Shown here: positions 54,325-63,509 of the stretch, one piece after another
How the letters are laid out: each line of letters opens with the position of its first letter
How positions within the stretch are numbered: the first letter of the stretch is position 1
From: Paenibacillus sp.
GTDB lineage: Bacteria > Bacillota > Bacilli > Paenibacillales > Paenibacillaceae
NCBI GenBank assembly: GCA_017512705.1
Contig: JAFWEX010000150.1
Span: 124,001-188,000, forward strand
Reading direction: 5' to 3'
DNA: 64,000 bases
The notes under the pieces: generated by a model
The model's database searches: none
What the model was told of the DNA's origin: nothing
Seen by the model: only the letters and a program-made list of their open reading frames with translations
Program-made: the position numbers and the translations under genes

Positions 54325-55236
54325 TCATTTACAATGGCGTTCTATTGTTTGATCAATCATGGCCATAATGTTATCGATCGGTGCCGAATCGTCGCTTGTG
54401 ATGTGTTCAAGTGGTTCTCTGACAGTGCCAATGTTTACGCCTCTTCGATTGAGGATTTCTTTGATCACTGCGTACATTGAGCCCTGTTGCGAGCAGAGTG
54501 CAACAATGATCTCCGTAATATCACTCTGAATACTTCTTGCTTCTTCAAATTTGCCTTGTTTGATAAATGTATCCGCTTGCAAGAATAACTCAGGCATCGC
54601 ACCATACGTACCACCGATGCCCCCGTCAGCACCCATGATTCTTCCAGCGACATATTGTTCATCTGGTCCGTTGAATACAATTACATCGTCTCCGCCAACT
54701 CTTTTGAACCGTTCAATATCCATTGTCGGCATGGAAGAGTTTTTCACACCAATCACTTTCTTGTTCTCCAGAAGCTTCGCGAACATCGATGGTGACAACG
54801 TATATCCTGTAGTCTGAGGAATATTGTATATGATGAAATCTAGAGAAGTCGCCTCGATGATGGACGTCCAATATTTGTATACGGCACTGTCCGAGAATTT
54901 GAAATAAATTGGTGGAATAGCAGACAATGCGTCATATCCCAAAGTTTCAGCATGCTTCGCCAGTTCAATGCTATCTCGGGTAGAAGGTGCTCCCACATGG
55001 GCAATCAGTGTCATTTTCCCTTTCAGTCGTTCTGCTACATAGCTAAGTGTCGCTTTTCGCTCTTCCAGGTTTTGATAGATACATTCCCCTGAACTTCCAC
55101 CGACATAGACCCCTTTTACTTTCTTCTCGTACAAATAGTCACATAATTGTTTGGTGCGTTCTTCTGAGATATTTCCTTCATCATCATAACAAGCGTAGAA
55201 CGCCGGTATGATTCCATGGAACTTTTCTAAACTCAA
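54325..55236 (-). CDS. nanA: N-acetylneuraminate lyase (DapA/NanA superfamily)
   Basis: A 303-residue aldolase that cleaves sialic acid to ManNAc and pyruvate. The Schiff-base lysine is in 'VIGVKNSSM', the carboxylate-binding motif is 'GGSSGECIY' (GxSGE), and the Tyr is in 'FIIYNIPQTTGY'; these are diagnostic of the family, and 'GxSGE' plus operon context favour NanA over DapA. It is the first gene of the operon, with GGGGGGA before the ATG region and candidate operators upstream. nagA and nagB are not in the window and would have to be encoded elsewhere. Confidence 0.93.
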   Translation of the reverse strand: MSLEKFHGIIPAFYACYDDEGNISEERTKQLCDYLYEKKVKGVYVGGSSGECIYQNLEERKATLSYVAERLKGKMTLIAHVGAPSTRDSIELAKHAETLGYDALSAIPPIYFKFSDSAVYKYWTSIIEATSLDFIIYNIPQTTGYTLSPSMFAKLLENKKVIGVKNSSMPTMDIERFKRVGGDDVIVFNGPDEQYVAGRIMGADGGIGGTYGAMPELFLQADTFIKQGKFEEARSIQSDITEIIVALCSQQGSMYAVIKEILNRRGVNIGTVREPLEHITSDDSAPIDNIMAMIDQTIERHCK

Positions 55237-55277
55237 GTGAAATCCCCCCTGATATCTTAAGTAATAAGCTTTAAAAC

Positions 55278-55291
55278 TGTAAGCCCTTACA
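55278..55291 (-). promoter_or_regulatory. cre-like site upstream of nanA
   Basis: TGTAAGCCCTTACA matches the CcpA-binding consensus TGWAANCGNTNWCA with one mismatch. It lies about 45 nt before the nanA ATG, downstream of the presumed promoter, where CcpA normally represses. Confidence 0.5.
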
Positions 55292-55314
55292 ACTTATCAT
55301 ACAAATATCGTTTT

Positions 55315-55358
55315 GTAAATTAATTTCACCAGAATTTCTATATTGAAAATTATTTCCA
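55315..55358. promoter_or_regulatory. Twin palindromic operators for an RpiR-type regulator
   Basis: GTAAATTAATTTCAC (55315-55329) and TGAAAATTATTTCCA (55344-55358) are two 15-bp near-palindromes with GAAAt/aTTTC arms. Their centres lie 29 bp apart, about three helical turns. They sit just upstream of nanA. NanR, encoded in the same operon, is the likely ligand-responsive protein. Confidence 0.5.
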
Positions 55359-55410
55359 CCATTCTAACTACCTTTTCCTTACGTTTGATGAACCCACTAT
55401 GAAATAACAA

Positions 55411-55439
55411 AGAAGCACCTTCATTCCGAAGATGCTTCT
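55411..55439 (-). terminator. Terminator of the 55464-56378 gene
   Basis: AGAAGCATCTTC/GAAGGTGCTTCT stem with a short GGAAT loop; a T-rich stretch follows on the minus strand. Confidence 0.7.
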
Positions 55440-55463
55440 ACTTCTTTGAATTGAATAATTCGT

Positions 55464-56378
55464 TTAATATAGCTGCTTCGATACCGAATACCATGAACGG
55501 TCATCATCACCATAGCGGTGTTCATGAATGGGTTTCACATTGAAACCTAAAGAGCGATATACACGCAACATGGCTTGTTCGATCTCGTTTAATTTAATAG
55601 TACTATCTTTTGTATAGCCAAACAATTCATGCTTGTAGTGGTTGTACCCCTTCATTTTCGCAAATGGCACTAATTCTTTTAAAATATGTTTCATCATTGA
55701 TTCCCCATCCACCTGTTTATAATGAAAATCTAGATAGGTACCTCTGTCTCTTGGACTGATCGGCACAAAACGAAGTTCCATATTGAAATATTCGTCGTGT
55801 TGTCCAATAAACCGTAAAGTTGTCCTACCTATCACTTTCGTATCTGTAATCGTCATATACTGTTTGACGATGCGTGAAAAATAGTCGACAAAGGTTTGCT
55901 GTGTTGCCGTCTCTGAATCAATCCTGCCATCCTCTTGAATCGACTGACGAAGTAGTTCATTTGAAATATTCTTCTGATCTCCGATCCAATAAAATGAGCG
56001 CTCTTTGTAATCAAAACCCGATTGATCAAAAATAGTATTGCTGTATCGGATATGTATAACACTAATACTATTTTGAAGGGCTACTTTTTTCACCGTTTGC
56101 GCAATCGCATTTGCTATTTCTGATTTGATATTGGCGCTACCAATTAATTCATATTTAATTTCTAACACACGTTCACTTTCCATCAGAAAATCAAATGTAG
56201 AGGTTAGGTATACGATTTTAAAAACAACCCCATAGTGTTCACCGTTTTTTGGCTTTACAGCGATCGTTTCATCGTATAAAGAATGATTTGGATTAGGTAA
56301 AGACCTTGTTGCAACCCAATCCGAATGTGAAAACTGCTGTAAAAATGCTACCTCGTATTCATTCAACGTTTTATTCAT
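55464..56378 (-). CDS. Uncharacterised 304-aa protein
   Basis: I do not recognise this protein. It is soluble, rich in Tyr/Phe/Lys, has no signal peptide or membrane segment, and its ATG has AGGAGTGGGG upstream. The N-terminal half contains beta-rich stretches ('YGVVFKIVYLTSTFDFLMESERVLEIKYELI'-type pattern split over 50-80). Near residues 275-290 'NEIEQAMLRVYRSLGFNVKPIHEHRYG' looks like the end of an acetyltransferase-like alpha/beta unit, but no clear acetyl-CoA loop is visible. Base composition is lower in GC than the neighbouring nan genes, so it may be acquired. The neighbours (nan operon, LLM oxidoreductase) give no hint. Confidence 0.6.
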   Translation of the reverse strand: MNKTLNEYEVAFLQQFSHSDWVATRSLPNPNHSLYDETIAVKPKNGEHYGVVFKIVYLTSTFDFLMESERVLEIKYELIGSANIKSEIANAIAQTVKKVALQNSISVIHIRYSNTIFDQSGFDYKERSFYWIGDQKNISNELLRQSIQEDGRIDSETATQQTFVDYFSRIVKQYMTITDTKVIGRTTLRFIGQHDEYFNMELRFVPISPRDRGTYLDFHYKQVDGESMMKHILKELVPFAKMKGYNHYKHELFGYTKDSTIKLNEIEQAMLRVYRSLGFNVKPIHEHRYGDDDRSWYSVSKQLY

Positions 56379-56597
56379 GGTTTAACCCCACTCCTCTTCA
56401 TTTGCTTGTTCATGTTGTATGTTGTAGTTAAGCCCGTCTATCGTAAAATAGAACATTGCATCTATAATAGATCATATGTACACGTATAGTAAATGCCAAT
56501 AGATTCGTACATAGCAAATAGCAATTGGGTGTATATGCGCTTTCACTTTAGGCCAGCGGGAATGACGAATGGACACATGTTCGCTAGGCCAACGGAA

Positions 56598-56634
56598 ATA
56601 GGGAAGGACTCTTTGGATGAGCTCTTCCCTATAC
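56598..56634 (-). terminator. Possible terminator downstream of the LLM gene
   Basis: Stem ATAGGGAAGAGCTC / GAGTCCTTCCCTAT on the minus strand, with one mismatch and little U tail; it lies 18 nt after the stop at 56652. Between 56379 and 56598 I see no gene. Confidence 0.45.
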
Positions 56635-56651
56635 CTTCTTTTAAAAATAAT

Positions 56652-57722
56652 TCACTTACTTGTTTCTTTACGAACGATTGGAGCTACCTTCGTAGCTAAT
56701 AACTCAATACCACTAGCAACTTTATGAAAAGGTAAACCACCGATATCCATCTGGGCGATGAAGCGCTTATGTCCAAAGAGCTCATACTGACGGAGGATTT
56801 TCTCCACAATCTGTTGAGGACTACCCACGAACAAGGCCGTATCCGGACTTGCCATATGTTCAAAGTCAGCTTGTGTCATTCTAAATGCCATCCCTCGCTG
56901 ACGGTTCACATGTGACCAATAATTCGAATAATACGGATAGAATTCGCGTTTGGCTTGTTGTGTTGTCTCAGAGATGTAGGCATGACCTGTGACACCCAAT
57001 TTTAGATTTTCAAGATTATGCCCCGCTTGTACCCCTGCCTCCCGATATGCTTCCACCAATGGCATGAAGCGCATAGGGTCACCGCCGAGCATGGCTATAG
57101 CCATCCCTACGCCTAAACGACCTGCGCGAGCTGCACTCTCCACCGTACCTCCCACACCGACCCATAGGGGTAACTGCTTCTGTACAGGACGAGGAGCGAT
57201 ATCAGCATTCCTTAACAGGGAACGAAATTGACCATTCCACGTGACTATTTCGTCATGGTTAAGTTTCAAAAACAAATCCATATGTTCTGAAAACAACGCA
57301 TCATAGTCATTGGTGTCATAACCGAATAGCGGAAAAGATTCAATGAATGCACCCCGACCAGCGATGATTTCTGCACGTCCGTTCGATATCAAATCTAACG
57401 TGGCAAAGTCCTCGAACAGGCGAACTGGGTCCACTGTGCTTAATACGGTGGTTGTGCTTGTCAGTTTGATTCGTTCAGTTATTTGTGCAATGGCTGCTAA
57501 TACAACGGGGGGAGCTGATACAGCGTAATCTAATCGGTGGTGTTCACCGACACCAAAAATATCGAGGCCAGCCTCGTCAGCGAGTTTTGCCGCCTGGATG
57601 ATCTCCTTCATTCGTTGCTGGGCATTCACCGATTGACCCGTGTGAGGGTCTGGGCATAGATCAGCTAGGGAGTAGATCCCAATCTCAATCCCAGAATGTA
57701 TAGCTTGCTCTTCCACTCCCAT
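56652..57722 (-). CDS. LLM-class flavin-dependent oxidoreductase
   Basis: A 356-residue luciferase-like monooxygenase that uses reduced FMN. Family sequences: 'GIEIGIYSLADLCPDP' at the start, 'AKLADEAGLDIFGVGEHHRLDY', 'RIKLTSTTTVLSTVDPVRLFEDFATLDLISNGRAEIIAGRGA' (split by helices), 'LPLWVGVGGTVESAARAGRLGVG' and the C-terminal 'FVGSPQQIVEKIL'. This is the (beta/alpha)8 barrel subgroup lacking the luciferase insertion. The substrate is unknown. ATG start after GGGGTGA. DoxX lies 71 nt upstream on the same strand and could be co-transcribed. Confidence 0.9.
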   Translation of the reverse strand: MGVEEQAIHSGIEIGIYSLADLCPDPHTGQSVNAQQRMKEIIQAAKLADEAGLDIFGVGEHHRLDYAVSAPPVVLAAIAQITERIKLTSTTTVLSTVDPVRLFEDFATLDLISNGRAEIIAGRGAFIESFPLFGYDTNDYDALFSEHMDLFLKLNHDEIVTWNGQFRSLLRNADIAPRPVQKQLPLWVGVGGTVESAARAGRLGVGMAIAMLGGDPMRFMPLVEAYREAGVQAGHNLENLKLGVTGHAYISETTQQAKREFYPYYSNYWSHVNRQRGMAFRMTQADFEHMASPDTALFVGSPQQIVEKILRQYELFGHKRFIAQMDIGGLPFHKVASGIELLATKVAPIVRKETSK

Positions 57723-57793
57723 ATCATTTCACCCCATAATCATTTTTAGATTAAAGCTTCAAAATAATACATTCATTCATACGTAGTCAGTCT

Positions 57794-58204
57794 TTATTCA
57801 ACACTTTTTTTACGGAAAATCACATGATCTAATGCCAGGAAGGTTTTGCTTTTTAACGCAAGATAGATCGCCATTGCAAACAAAGCCAAATCAAGTTCAT
57901 AACCCGCCATTTGCCCATTGCCCAGGAATCCAACCGCTAATTTAACCTTAATAGTTGCAACAGCCAAGATAATGGCTAATAGACCCGCAACAATTCTTGT
58001 TCCAAGCCCTAACACCAAGGCAATACCACCTACTAATTCAATGCCAGCTACGATGTAAGCTGAAAACCCTGGAAGGCCTAAACTTTCAAAAAAGTCTACT
58101 GTATATCCAATTCCACCTTGGAACTTGGTATATCCGTGTACCAGGAATACGATCCCTAAAATTACTCTTAACAATGTTGAACCCCACTCTTCTTTCCTTA
58201 CCAC
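57794..58204 (-). CDS. DoxX-family membrane protein
   Basis: A 136-residue membrane protein with four TM segments and the family features 'LLRVILGIVFLVHGYTKFQGG' near the N-terminus and 'GIELVGGIALVLGLGTRI'. DoxX proteins are linked to quinone/thiol redox balance and often occur beside HxlR regulators, as here. I take the GTG at 58204 as start because AGGAG lies 9 nt upstream; the frame is open back to 58261. It is divergent from the HxlR gene, with a 213-nt AT-rich gap holding the promoters. Confidence 0.85.
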   Translation of the reverse strand: MVRKEEWGSTLLRVILGIVFLVHGYTKFQGGIGYTVDFFESLGLPGFSAYIVAGIELVGGIALVLGLGTRIVAGLLAIILAVATIKVKLAVGFLGNGQMAGYELDLALFAMAIYLALKSKTFLALDHVIFRKKSVE

Positions 58205-58417
58205 TACTAAACACTCCTTCATTATGATCATTTTTATGTGTAGGCTAACCAAATAAATCAATGACGAACACTAAGGTTTATCAGTTGTCAGTTAGTTAGT
58301 TACTTTATAACAGTGATTATATTTATAATATTTAATTCCGTCAAGTATGTATTTATAAAAAAGTAATTATTGTACATTAAGAATGTGTTATAGTAGTAAT
58401 ATAAAGGAGTGATTTCT

Positions 58418-58735
58418 TTGGATAAAACGATTTGTCCCCGATTTGAAAAAGCCATGCGTATATTAAGCCAACGATGGACTGGCATGATTATTTACCAACT
58501 GATGTCTGGTCCACATCGTTTCTGTACTCTTGAATCTGCTATAGGACTAAGCGGCAAAGTACTGTCGGAGAGATTGAAAGACTTGGAAAACGAGGGAATT
58601 GTACAAAGAGATGTTTATGCAGAGACTCCTGTACGAATCGAATACTCATTGACAGATAAGGGACTTGCATTCGAGCCAATTATGAGGAGTATAGAAGATT
58701 GGTCACAATACTGGCTAGAAGTAGAAGTATCATAA
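58418..58735 (+). CDS. HxlR-family transcriptional regulator
   Basis: A 105-residue winged-helix regulator. 'ICPRFEKAMRILSQRWTGMIIYQLMSGPHRF' (with a Cys near the N-terminus, as in redox-sensing HxlR proteins) is followed by 'LSERLKDLENEGIVQRDVY' and the wing 'VRIEYSLTDKG'. Translation starts at TTG 58418, with AAGGAG 8 nt upstream; the GTG at 58409 overlaps that site. It is divergent from doxX, which it very likely controls; sensing of electrophiles or aldehydes through the cysteine is inferred from other family members. Confidence 0.9.
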   Translation: MDKTICPRFEKAMRILSQRWTGMIIYQLMSGPHRFCTLESAIGLSGKVLSERLKDLENEGIVQRDVYAETPVRIEYSLTDKGLAFEPIMRSIEDWSQYWLEVEVS

Positions 58736-58827
58736 ATAGCTTTTTTGTTCACTTTAAAACAATCAGTACACAGCGTGCCAAGAAATCATGATTGAATACC
58801 ATGTTGGGAATTAAACGATCTACAACC

Positions 58828-58862
58828 CAAAAAAGGCAGTGGGAACTTACCACTGCCTTTAC
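58828..58862. terminator. Bidirectional terminator
   Basis: AAAGGCAGTGG/CCACTGCCTTT stem with U tails on both strands, between the stops at 58735 (+) and 58913 (-). Confidence 0.85.
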
Positions 58863-58912
58863 TATTCCTGCCATCATGTCATTCATGAAGAAGGCTGAAT
58901 TTCCTCAGAGCT

Positions 58913-59773
58913 TCATACACCTTTCCCATAACCGTTCACAAAGTTGGAGATGGTTTCTGTTTCGTCTTCTCTCAGTTCTCTTTCGACGTGCTTCTCGTAT
59001 GCCTCAATTATTTTCTGTTGATCACCGTTGAAGATCTCTGTATATTTCGCAACAGTTCTAAGCTTGGTTACTTCCTGTTTGAATTCCTCTTTTGAGATCG
59101 GCTTTTGGTGCGAAGGGATATACGTATCCGCATCAAATAACTCCAATTCATCTAATAGCCGAAGTGTTTCCTTGATGGTATAGTTATCGTTCTCAGAGAA
59201 AATATCAGGATATATGCAGTCTCCCAAGAAGAGAATTTTTTCTTCCACAATATACGCAATGACTGAATCAGCAGCGTGATTGCCTCCAACATGTTGAAGG
59301 ATACAGGTTACCCCTCCAAGATCAATAACCACTCGGTTATCAAACGTTACATCCGGCAAGGTAATTGTAATATCCCGGTGTTCCTTGAACTCCTCCTTGA
59401 TGGCCTTCGCACAGAATTCGATTTCGGATCCTTCTTTCACTCGTGCATCTATAGCCTCGTCAGACCATGAGAGTGAGATTAGCTTCTCCATTTCCTTTTT
59501 TGTTTCACTAGAAGCTATAGAAATGGTATCCGTTAAAGCCGAAAGTCCAAAGATATGATCCCAATGCCAATGTGTAAGAACCACAATATCCGGATAGGGT
59601 ACTTCCCTTTCTGAAAGTTCTTTCAAAAAATACTGAACATGATCTTCCGAATTGCCTGCATCAATCATTAATGTCTTGTTCGTTCCTACCACCATTCCTA
59701 GAATGGGTCGGTCAGTCACCGATATTGGAGTGATGTACCAAAATTTCTTCCCTATTTTGTTAATGGAATGCAT
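58913..59773 (-). CDS. MBL-fold metallo-hydrolase
   Basis: A 286-residue protein of the metallo-beta-lactamase superfamily. The zinc motif HxHxDH is complete: His68-Trp-His70-Trp-Asp72-His73 in 'VLTHWHWDHIFG', followed by 'HVGGNHAADSVIAYIVEEKILFLGDCIYP' (third-motif His and Asp) and a final 'PSHQKPIS' His. It has no signal peptide. The fold serves many hydrolases, including lactonases and glyoxalase II-like enzymes; the substrate cannot be told. A long C-terminal helical extension (about 220-286) is acidic. It stands alone, between the HxlR gene and a sugar-binding protein. Confidence 0.88.
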   Translation of the reverse strand: MHSINKIGKKFWYITPISVTDRPILGMVVGTNKTLMIDAGNSEDHVQYFLKELSEREVPYPDIVVLTHWHWDHIFGLSALTDTISIASSETKKEMEKLISLSWSDEAIDARVKEGSEIEFCAKAIKEEFKEHRDITITLPDVTFDNRVVIDLGGVTCILQHVGGNHAADSVIAYIVEEKILFLGDCIYPDIFSENDNYTIKETLRLLDELELFDADTYIPSHQKPISKEEFKQEVTKLRTVAKYTEIFNGDQQKIIEAYEKHVERELREDETETISNFVNGYGKGV

Positions 59774-59915
59774 AAAGACTTACCTCCTTCTTAATAGTAT
59801 TACCAACTTTCACTTCCAGAATGTCAAGTGAATCTGCTTGTGGGTTAAAGTGATGCATGATTCGAAGACCTTGAGCTGAAAAGTGTGTAAACATTAAATA
59901 CGTAGCGAATTAGGC

Positions 59916-59956
59916 AAAAAAAATTGAATGCGGGCATACCTCCCGCATCCAATTTA
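59916..59956 (-). terminator. Terminator of the sugar importer operon
   Basis: AAATTGGATGCGGGA / TCCCGCATTCAATTT-type stem, then eight U residues on the minus strand, 33 nt beyond the binding-protein stop codon. Confidence 0.88.
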
Positions 59957-59988
59957 TTTGCTTCTGATCTACAACTCCGATTAAGAAT

Positions 59989-61359
59989 TTATTTCTTTAC
60001 CGTGCTGTTATATTGGTTGATTTTATCCGTAATCTGTTTAGCCGCAGCGTCCAATGCTTCTTGTGGTGTTCCTTGTCCATTCAATACTGTTTCAATCGCC
60101 CCTTCGACAAGCTGTCTTGCTTCTGGGAATACACCCATAACTGCACCGGATGTTGCTGTCGACTCAGCTGAGGCGTGTAATTGATCGACTGCTGTCTGGA
60201 ATTGTGGATATTTCGCCATATTATCCTTCAACACTTGCTCATCGTATGCAGCTGTCGTAATAGGGAAGTATCCTGTCGCTACACTCCAATTCGCTTGTAC
60301 TTCAGGGGTAGCCAGATATTTGATGAATTCCCAAGCCGCTTGCTGTTGTGCCTCCGATTTGTTATTCATGATGTACAAACTTGCGCCACCGACTACGACG
60401 CCACCTTCTTTGGCATCAGCCGGACGAGGCAGGAAACCAGTTCCCAGTTCAAACTTACCGCCAGATCCTTCAACAATTTTACGCAATCCTGCAGTGGAGT
60501 CCAGTGTCATACCAATCTGTTGTGCCGTAAATGCTGCGGTTGTATCATCCGTGCTACGTCCCAGATTAGAGACGGTTTTCTCGTCGATCATCTTTTTCCA
60601 CCACGTTAGTGTCTTCACACCTGCTTCGGAATTCAACAAAGATTCAGTGGCTGCTTCACTTCTTCCGTTTCCATTGTTTACATAATCTGCATTCTGGTTA
60701 GCGAAAAATTGTTCCATAAACCAGCCGTAGATTGCCATAGATGCTGCAGGTTTACCATCCTTGGATAACGCCTTGGCAGCTTGCTCGAATTCTTCGTAGG
60801 TCTTTGGCGGATTCTCCGGATCCAGACCTGCAGTCTTAAACATATCTTTGTTATAATACAAAATCGGGTTGGATGTATTAAACGGCATCGCATTCAGTTT
60901 GCCATCAATAGTGTAGTAACGAATAATGTTCGGCTCCAATTGAGACAAATCAAACTTGTCCTTGTCAATGAACTCCTGCACTGGTGTAATCATGCCCGAG
61001 TCGATCATAAATTTGCTGCCAATCTCGTAGACCTGAATAATATCGGGACCACTGTCTGAACCCATGGAAGCCTTGAGTTTGTTCAAACTCTCATCATATT
61101 TTCCCTGATAGATCGCTTTAACCTGAATATCGGGATGTTTGGCGTTAAAATCAGAAGCGAGTTGATTAATCGCTTTCTCACCTGCACCGGACATGGAATG
61201 CCACCATGTCAATTGGGTCGTTTCTGCTTCAGCCGCATCCGCTTGTGCTCCGCTCGCTGGACTGCTTGTTTCGGTTTTGCTGCCACATGCGGAGATGACC
61301 AACATCAACGCTGCCAGCATGAGTGCAAAGGTTCCTCTTTTTTTCAAACGATATCCCAC
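59989..61359 (-). CDS. Extracellular solute-binding lipoprotein (UgpB-like)
   Basis: A 456-residue CUT1-type binding protein. The signal peptide ends in ISAC (Cys25) and is followed by a Ser/Ala/Glu linker. The sequence 'LTWWHSMSGAGEKAINQLASDFNAKHPDI' at the mature N-terminus, 'NIIRYYTIDGKLNAMPFNTSNPILYYNKDMF' and 'YFPITTAAYDE' resemble UgpB (glycerol-3-phosphate) and related disaccharide binders. Together with the two permeases upstream it makes an ABC importer without its own ATPase. GTG start after AAGGAGAGAG. The ligand is uncertain; UgpB similarity alone does not prove glycerol-phosphate. Confidence 0.9.
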   Translation of the reverse strand: MGYRLKKRGTFALMLAALMLVISACGSKTETSSPASGAQADAAEAETTQLTWWHSMSGAGEKAINQLASDFNAKHPDIQVKAIYQGKYDESLNKLKASMGSDSGPDIIQVYEIGSKFMIDSGMITPVQEFIDKDKFDLSQLEPNIIRYYTIDGKLNAMPFNTSNPILYYNKDMFKTAGLDPENPPKTYEEFEQAAKALSKDGKPAASMAIYGWFMEQFFANQNADYVNNGNGRSEAATESLLNSEAGVKTLTWWKKMIDEKTVSNLGRSTDDTTAAFTAQQIGMTLDSTAGLRKIVEGSGGKFELGTGFLPRPADAKEGGVVVGGASLYIMNNKSEAQQQAAWEFIKYLATPEVQANWSVATGYFPITTAAYDEQVLKDNMAKYPQFQTAVDQLHASAESTATSGAVMGVFPEARQLVEGAIETVLNGQGTPQEALDAAAKQITDKINQYNSTVKK

Positions 61360-61490
61360 AATAATCTCTCTCCTTTTATATAGGTCGCGTTCATATGTAG
61401 CGGAAGGCGAACCTGAGTTTATTCGATCAGTCCTTCAAAGGCTCGGATGATGAGGCCTAATAGGGCTTGTCTTCAAAGATTTGACTTCCT

Positions 61491-62312
61491 TTATCCCTTA
61501 AGCGCACCTGCTGCCATGCCACGAACCAGCTGTTTCAGACCAAAGATCAGCAGCAGTAAGGATGGTAGAATCACCATCGCCGTTCCGGCAAACACCAGAT
61601 TCCATGCGGTGGATTCCTGGAACTCCAGCATCGAAATTCCAATCTGGGCGGTTCGCATCTCAGGTGTGTTTGTCACAAGCAACGGCCAGAGATAGGAGTT
61701 ATACATGTTCAGGAATGAATAGATGGCCAGGGTACCCAGTGCCGGACGGGACAACGGCAGTACGTGCGAGATGAAATAACGAATATGTCCGCATCCGTCC
61801 ATTCTTGCTGCTTCGAACAACTCTTTCGGCAGCTGCAGGAAAAACTGTCTGAGCAGAAATGTGCCGAACGCGGTTGCTAGAAACGGTACCGTTAGTCCTT
61901 GATAACTATCGAGCCATCCCCAGCTGCGAATCGTTAAATAGTTCGGAATCATCGTCACTTCCCACGGAATCATCATGGTTGCAACAAACATGCTGAAGAC
62001 GACGTTCTTCCCCTTGAACTGCATTTTGGCAAAAGCGTATGCAGCCATACTCGCTGTGATTAATTGACCAACTGTAGTCAAACCAGCTACGAGAAAGGTG
62101 TTACCGATGAATCGTGCAATCGGTACAATGTCGAACACCTCGGCGAAGTTGGACAATTCAACAGCAGTCGGGATGATGTGCGGCGGATATGCACTTGCTT
62201 CCTCAGGTGTCATGACAGCCATGAAGAAGGTATACATTACCGGATACAGTACCAATGCGGCACAGATCGTCAGCAGAACATAGAGCAACGTTTGGGTCCA
62301 TTTTGCACTCAT
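61491..62312 (-). CDS. Carbohydrate ABC permease (UgpE/MalG type)
   Basis: A 273-residue, six-TM permease with the EAA loop 'EAARMDGCGHIRYFISHVLPLSRP' and the final 'LVRGMAAGALKG'. The start is ATG 62312, which overlaps the stop of the upstream permease as ATGA (4 nt), so translation is coupled; an upstream ATG at 62339 is less likely. It works with the UgpA-type partner and the downstream binding protein. 131 nt separate it from the binding-protein gene. Confidence 0.92.
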   Translation of the reverse strand: MSAKWTQTLLYVLLTICAALVLYPVMYTFFMAVMTPEEASAYPPHIIPTAVELSNFAEVFDIVPIARFIGNTFLVAGLTTVGQLITASMAAYAFAKMQFKGKNVVFSMFVATMMIPWEVTMIPNYLTIRSWGWLDSYQGLTVPFLATAFGTFLLRQFFLQLPKELFEAARMDGCGHIRYFISHVLPLSRPALGTLAIYSFLNMYNSYLWPLLVTNTPEMRTAQIGISMLEFQESTAWNLVFAGTAMVILPSLLLLIFGLKQLVRGMAAGALKG

Positions 62313-63274
62313 TGGTAATGCACTTTCCTTTCTACCCATTTGAACTGAAGCAGGGTCAATAGCATAATAACTGCGAACAGAATTAAGGCTTGCGCACTGC
62401 CTGTCCCGAAACGGAAGTTAACAAATGCTTCCTGGTAGATGGAATACACAAATACATTTGTGCTGTCCATCGGCCCCCCACGGGTGAGAATGTTGATCTG
62501 ACCAAAGGATTGAAACGCACCGATGATGGATACGACCGTCACAAAAAACAAAGTTGGTGACAGCAGCGGCATGGAGATTTTACGAAAGGTTAGCAAGGGA
62601 CCGGCACCGTCGATTTTGGCACTTTCATAGATCTCATCCGGGATGCCTTGCAGACCACTGGATAGAATAATGTAGTTGAAACCCAGATTCATCCAGATCG
62701 TCATGATCGAAATTGAAATTAATGCCCAATCCGGGCTGGTCAACCACGGGATGGGATCAATGCCTATTTTGCCAAGCAGATAATTAAGCATCCCCAGCGT
62801 CGGATGGAAGAGAAACTTCCAAATGACTGCTGACGAGCCAACCGATAATACAACGGGTAGTGAAAACACAAACTGGAACACACGCATTCCCTTGAAGCGA
62901 TTATGGGTTAGAGCAGCCAGTATTAAAGCAGCGATAATTCCCGTTGGCACCGTAAACAGAACAAATAATAATGTCACTTTCATCCCTTGCATAAACAAAC
63001 CTGACTGAAACACGGCTTTGAAGTTATCCAGCCCTACGTAAGCCGCAATCTGTCCTGTCGGATCGGTAGAATGCAGACTCAAGTACACCGATTTAAACAT
63101 CGGGTAGAACAGAAACACAGCAAATAATAGTAGCGATGGTGCCAGAAAACCATAGGCCAGCAGGTTCTCCCTCATACGCTGTAACCGCAGTGAAGTTGTC
63201 CTTTGTTTGCGTGTACTTGAGGTTATACGCTGTTTTACGGCAGGCAAGCTGATCTGGTTATCAAGATCACTCAT
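62309..63274 (-). CDS. Carbohydrate ABC permease (UgpA/MalF type)
   Basis: A 321-residue, six-TM permease with the EAA loop 'ESAKIDGAGPLLTFRKISMPLLSPT' and the motif 'GLQGIPDEIY'. A basic, polar N-terminal region of about 40 residues precedes TM1. The start ATG 63274 follows GGAGGAAGAA; the frame is open to 63313 but without a site. It is the first gene of the importer operon (permease, permease, binding protein). The upstream 150 nt carry a short TTGATTGCACTTC repeat (63291-63316). Confidence 0.92.
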   Translation of the reverse strand: MSDLDNQISLPAVKQRITSSTRKQRTTSLRLQRMRENLLAYGFLAPSLLLFAVFLFYPMFKSVYLSLHSTDPTGQIAAYVGLDNFKAVFQSGLFMQGMKVTLLFVLFTVPTGIIAALILAALTHNRFKGMRVFQFVFSLPVVLSVGSSAVIWKFLFHPTLGMLNYLLGKIGIDPIPWLTSPDWALISISIMTIWMNLGFNYIILSSGLQGIPDEIYESAKIDGAGPLLTFRKISMPLLSPTLFFVTVVSIIGAFQSFGQINILTRGGPMDSTNVFVYSIYQEAFVNFRFGTGSAQALILFAVIMLLTLLQFKWVERKVHYQ

Positions 63275-63509
63275 CTGAAGTTCTTCCTCCTTGATTGCAC
63301 TTCTTGATTGCACTTCCTGAAATTACTTCTTGATTACACTTTCGGCGTAAGAGTTCGGAGATGACCGCAGCTCATACCCACGAACTCTAGTTTAATTTTC
63401 TAATGTCACGGCAAAATGGAACTTGTATCAAATTAAAGTTAATCCTTACCTGACCATTTTACATAAATTAACACAGACCAGATCCATTGTTTCAACCTTC
63501 ACAAATACG

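Noticed and set aside
63291..63316. Two 13-bp repeats (TTGATTGCACTTC) before the UgpA-type gene
   Set aside because: Too short and imperfect beyond two copies to be called an operator or array; recorded only as a local repeat.
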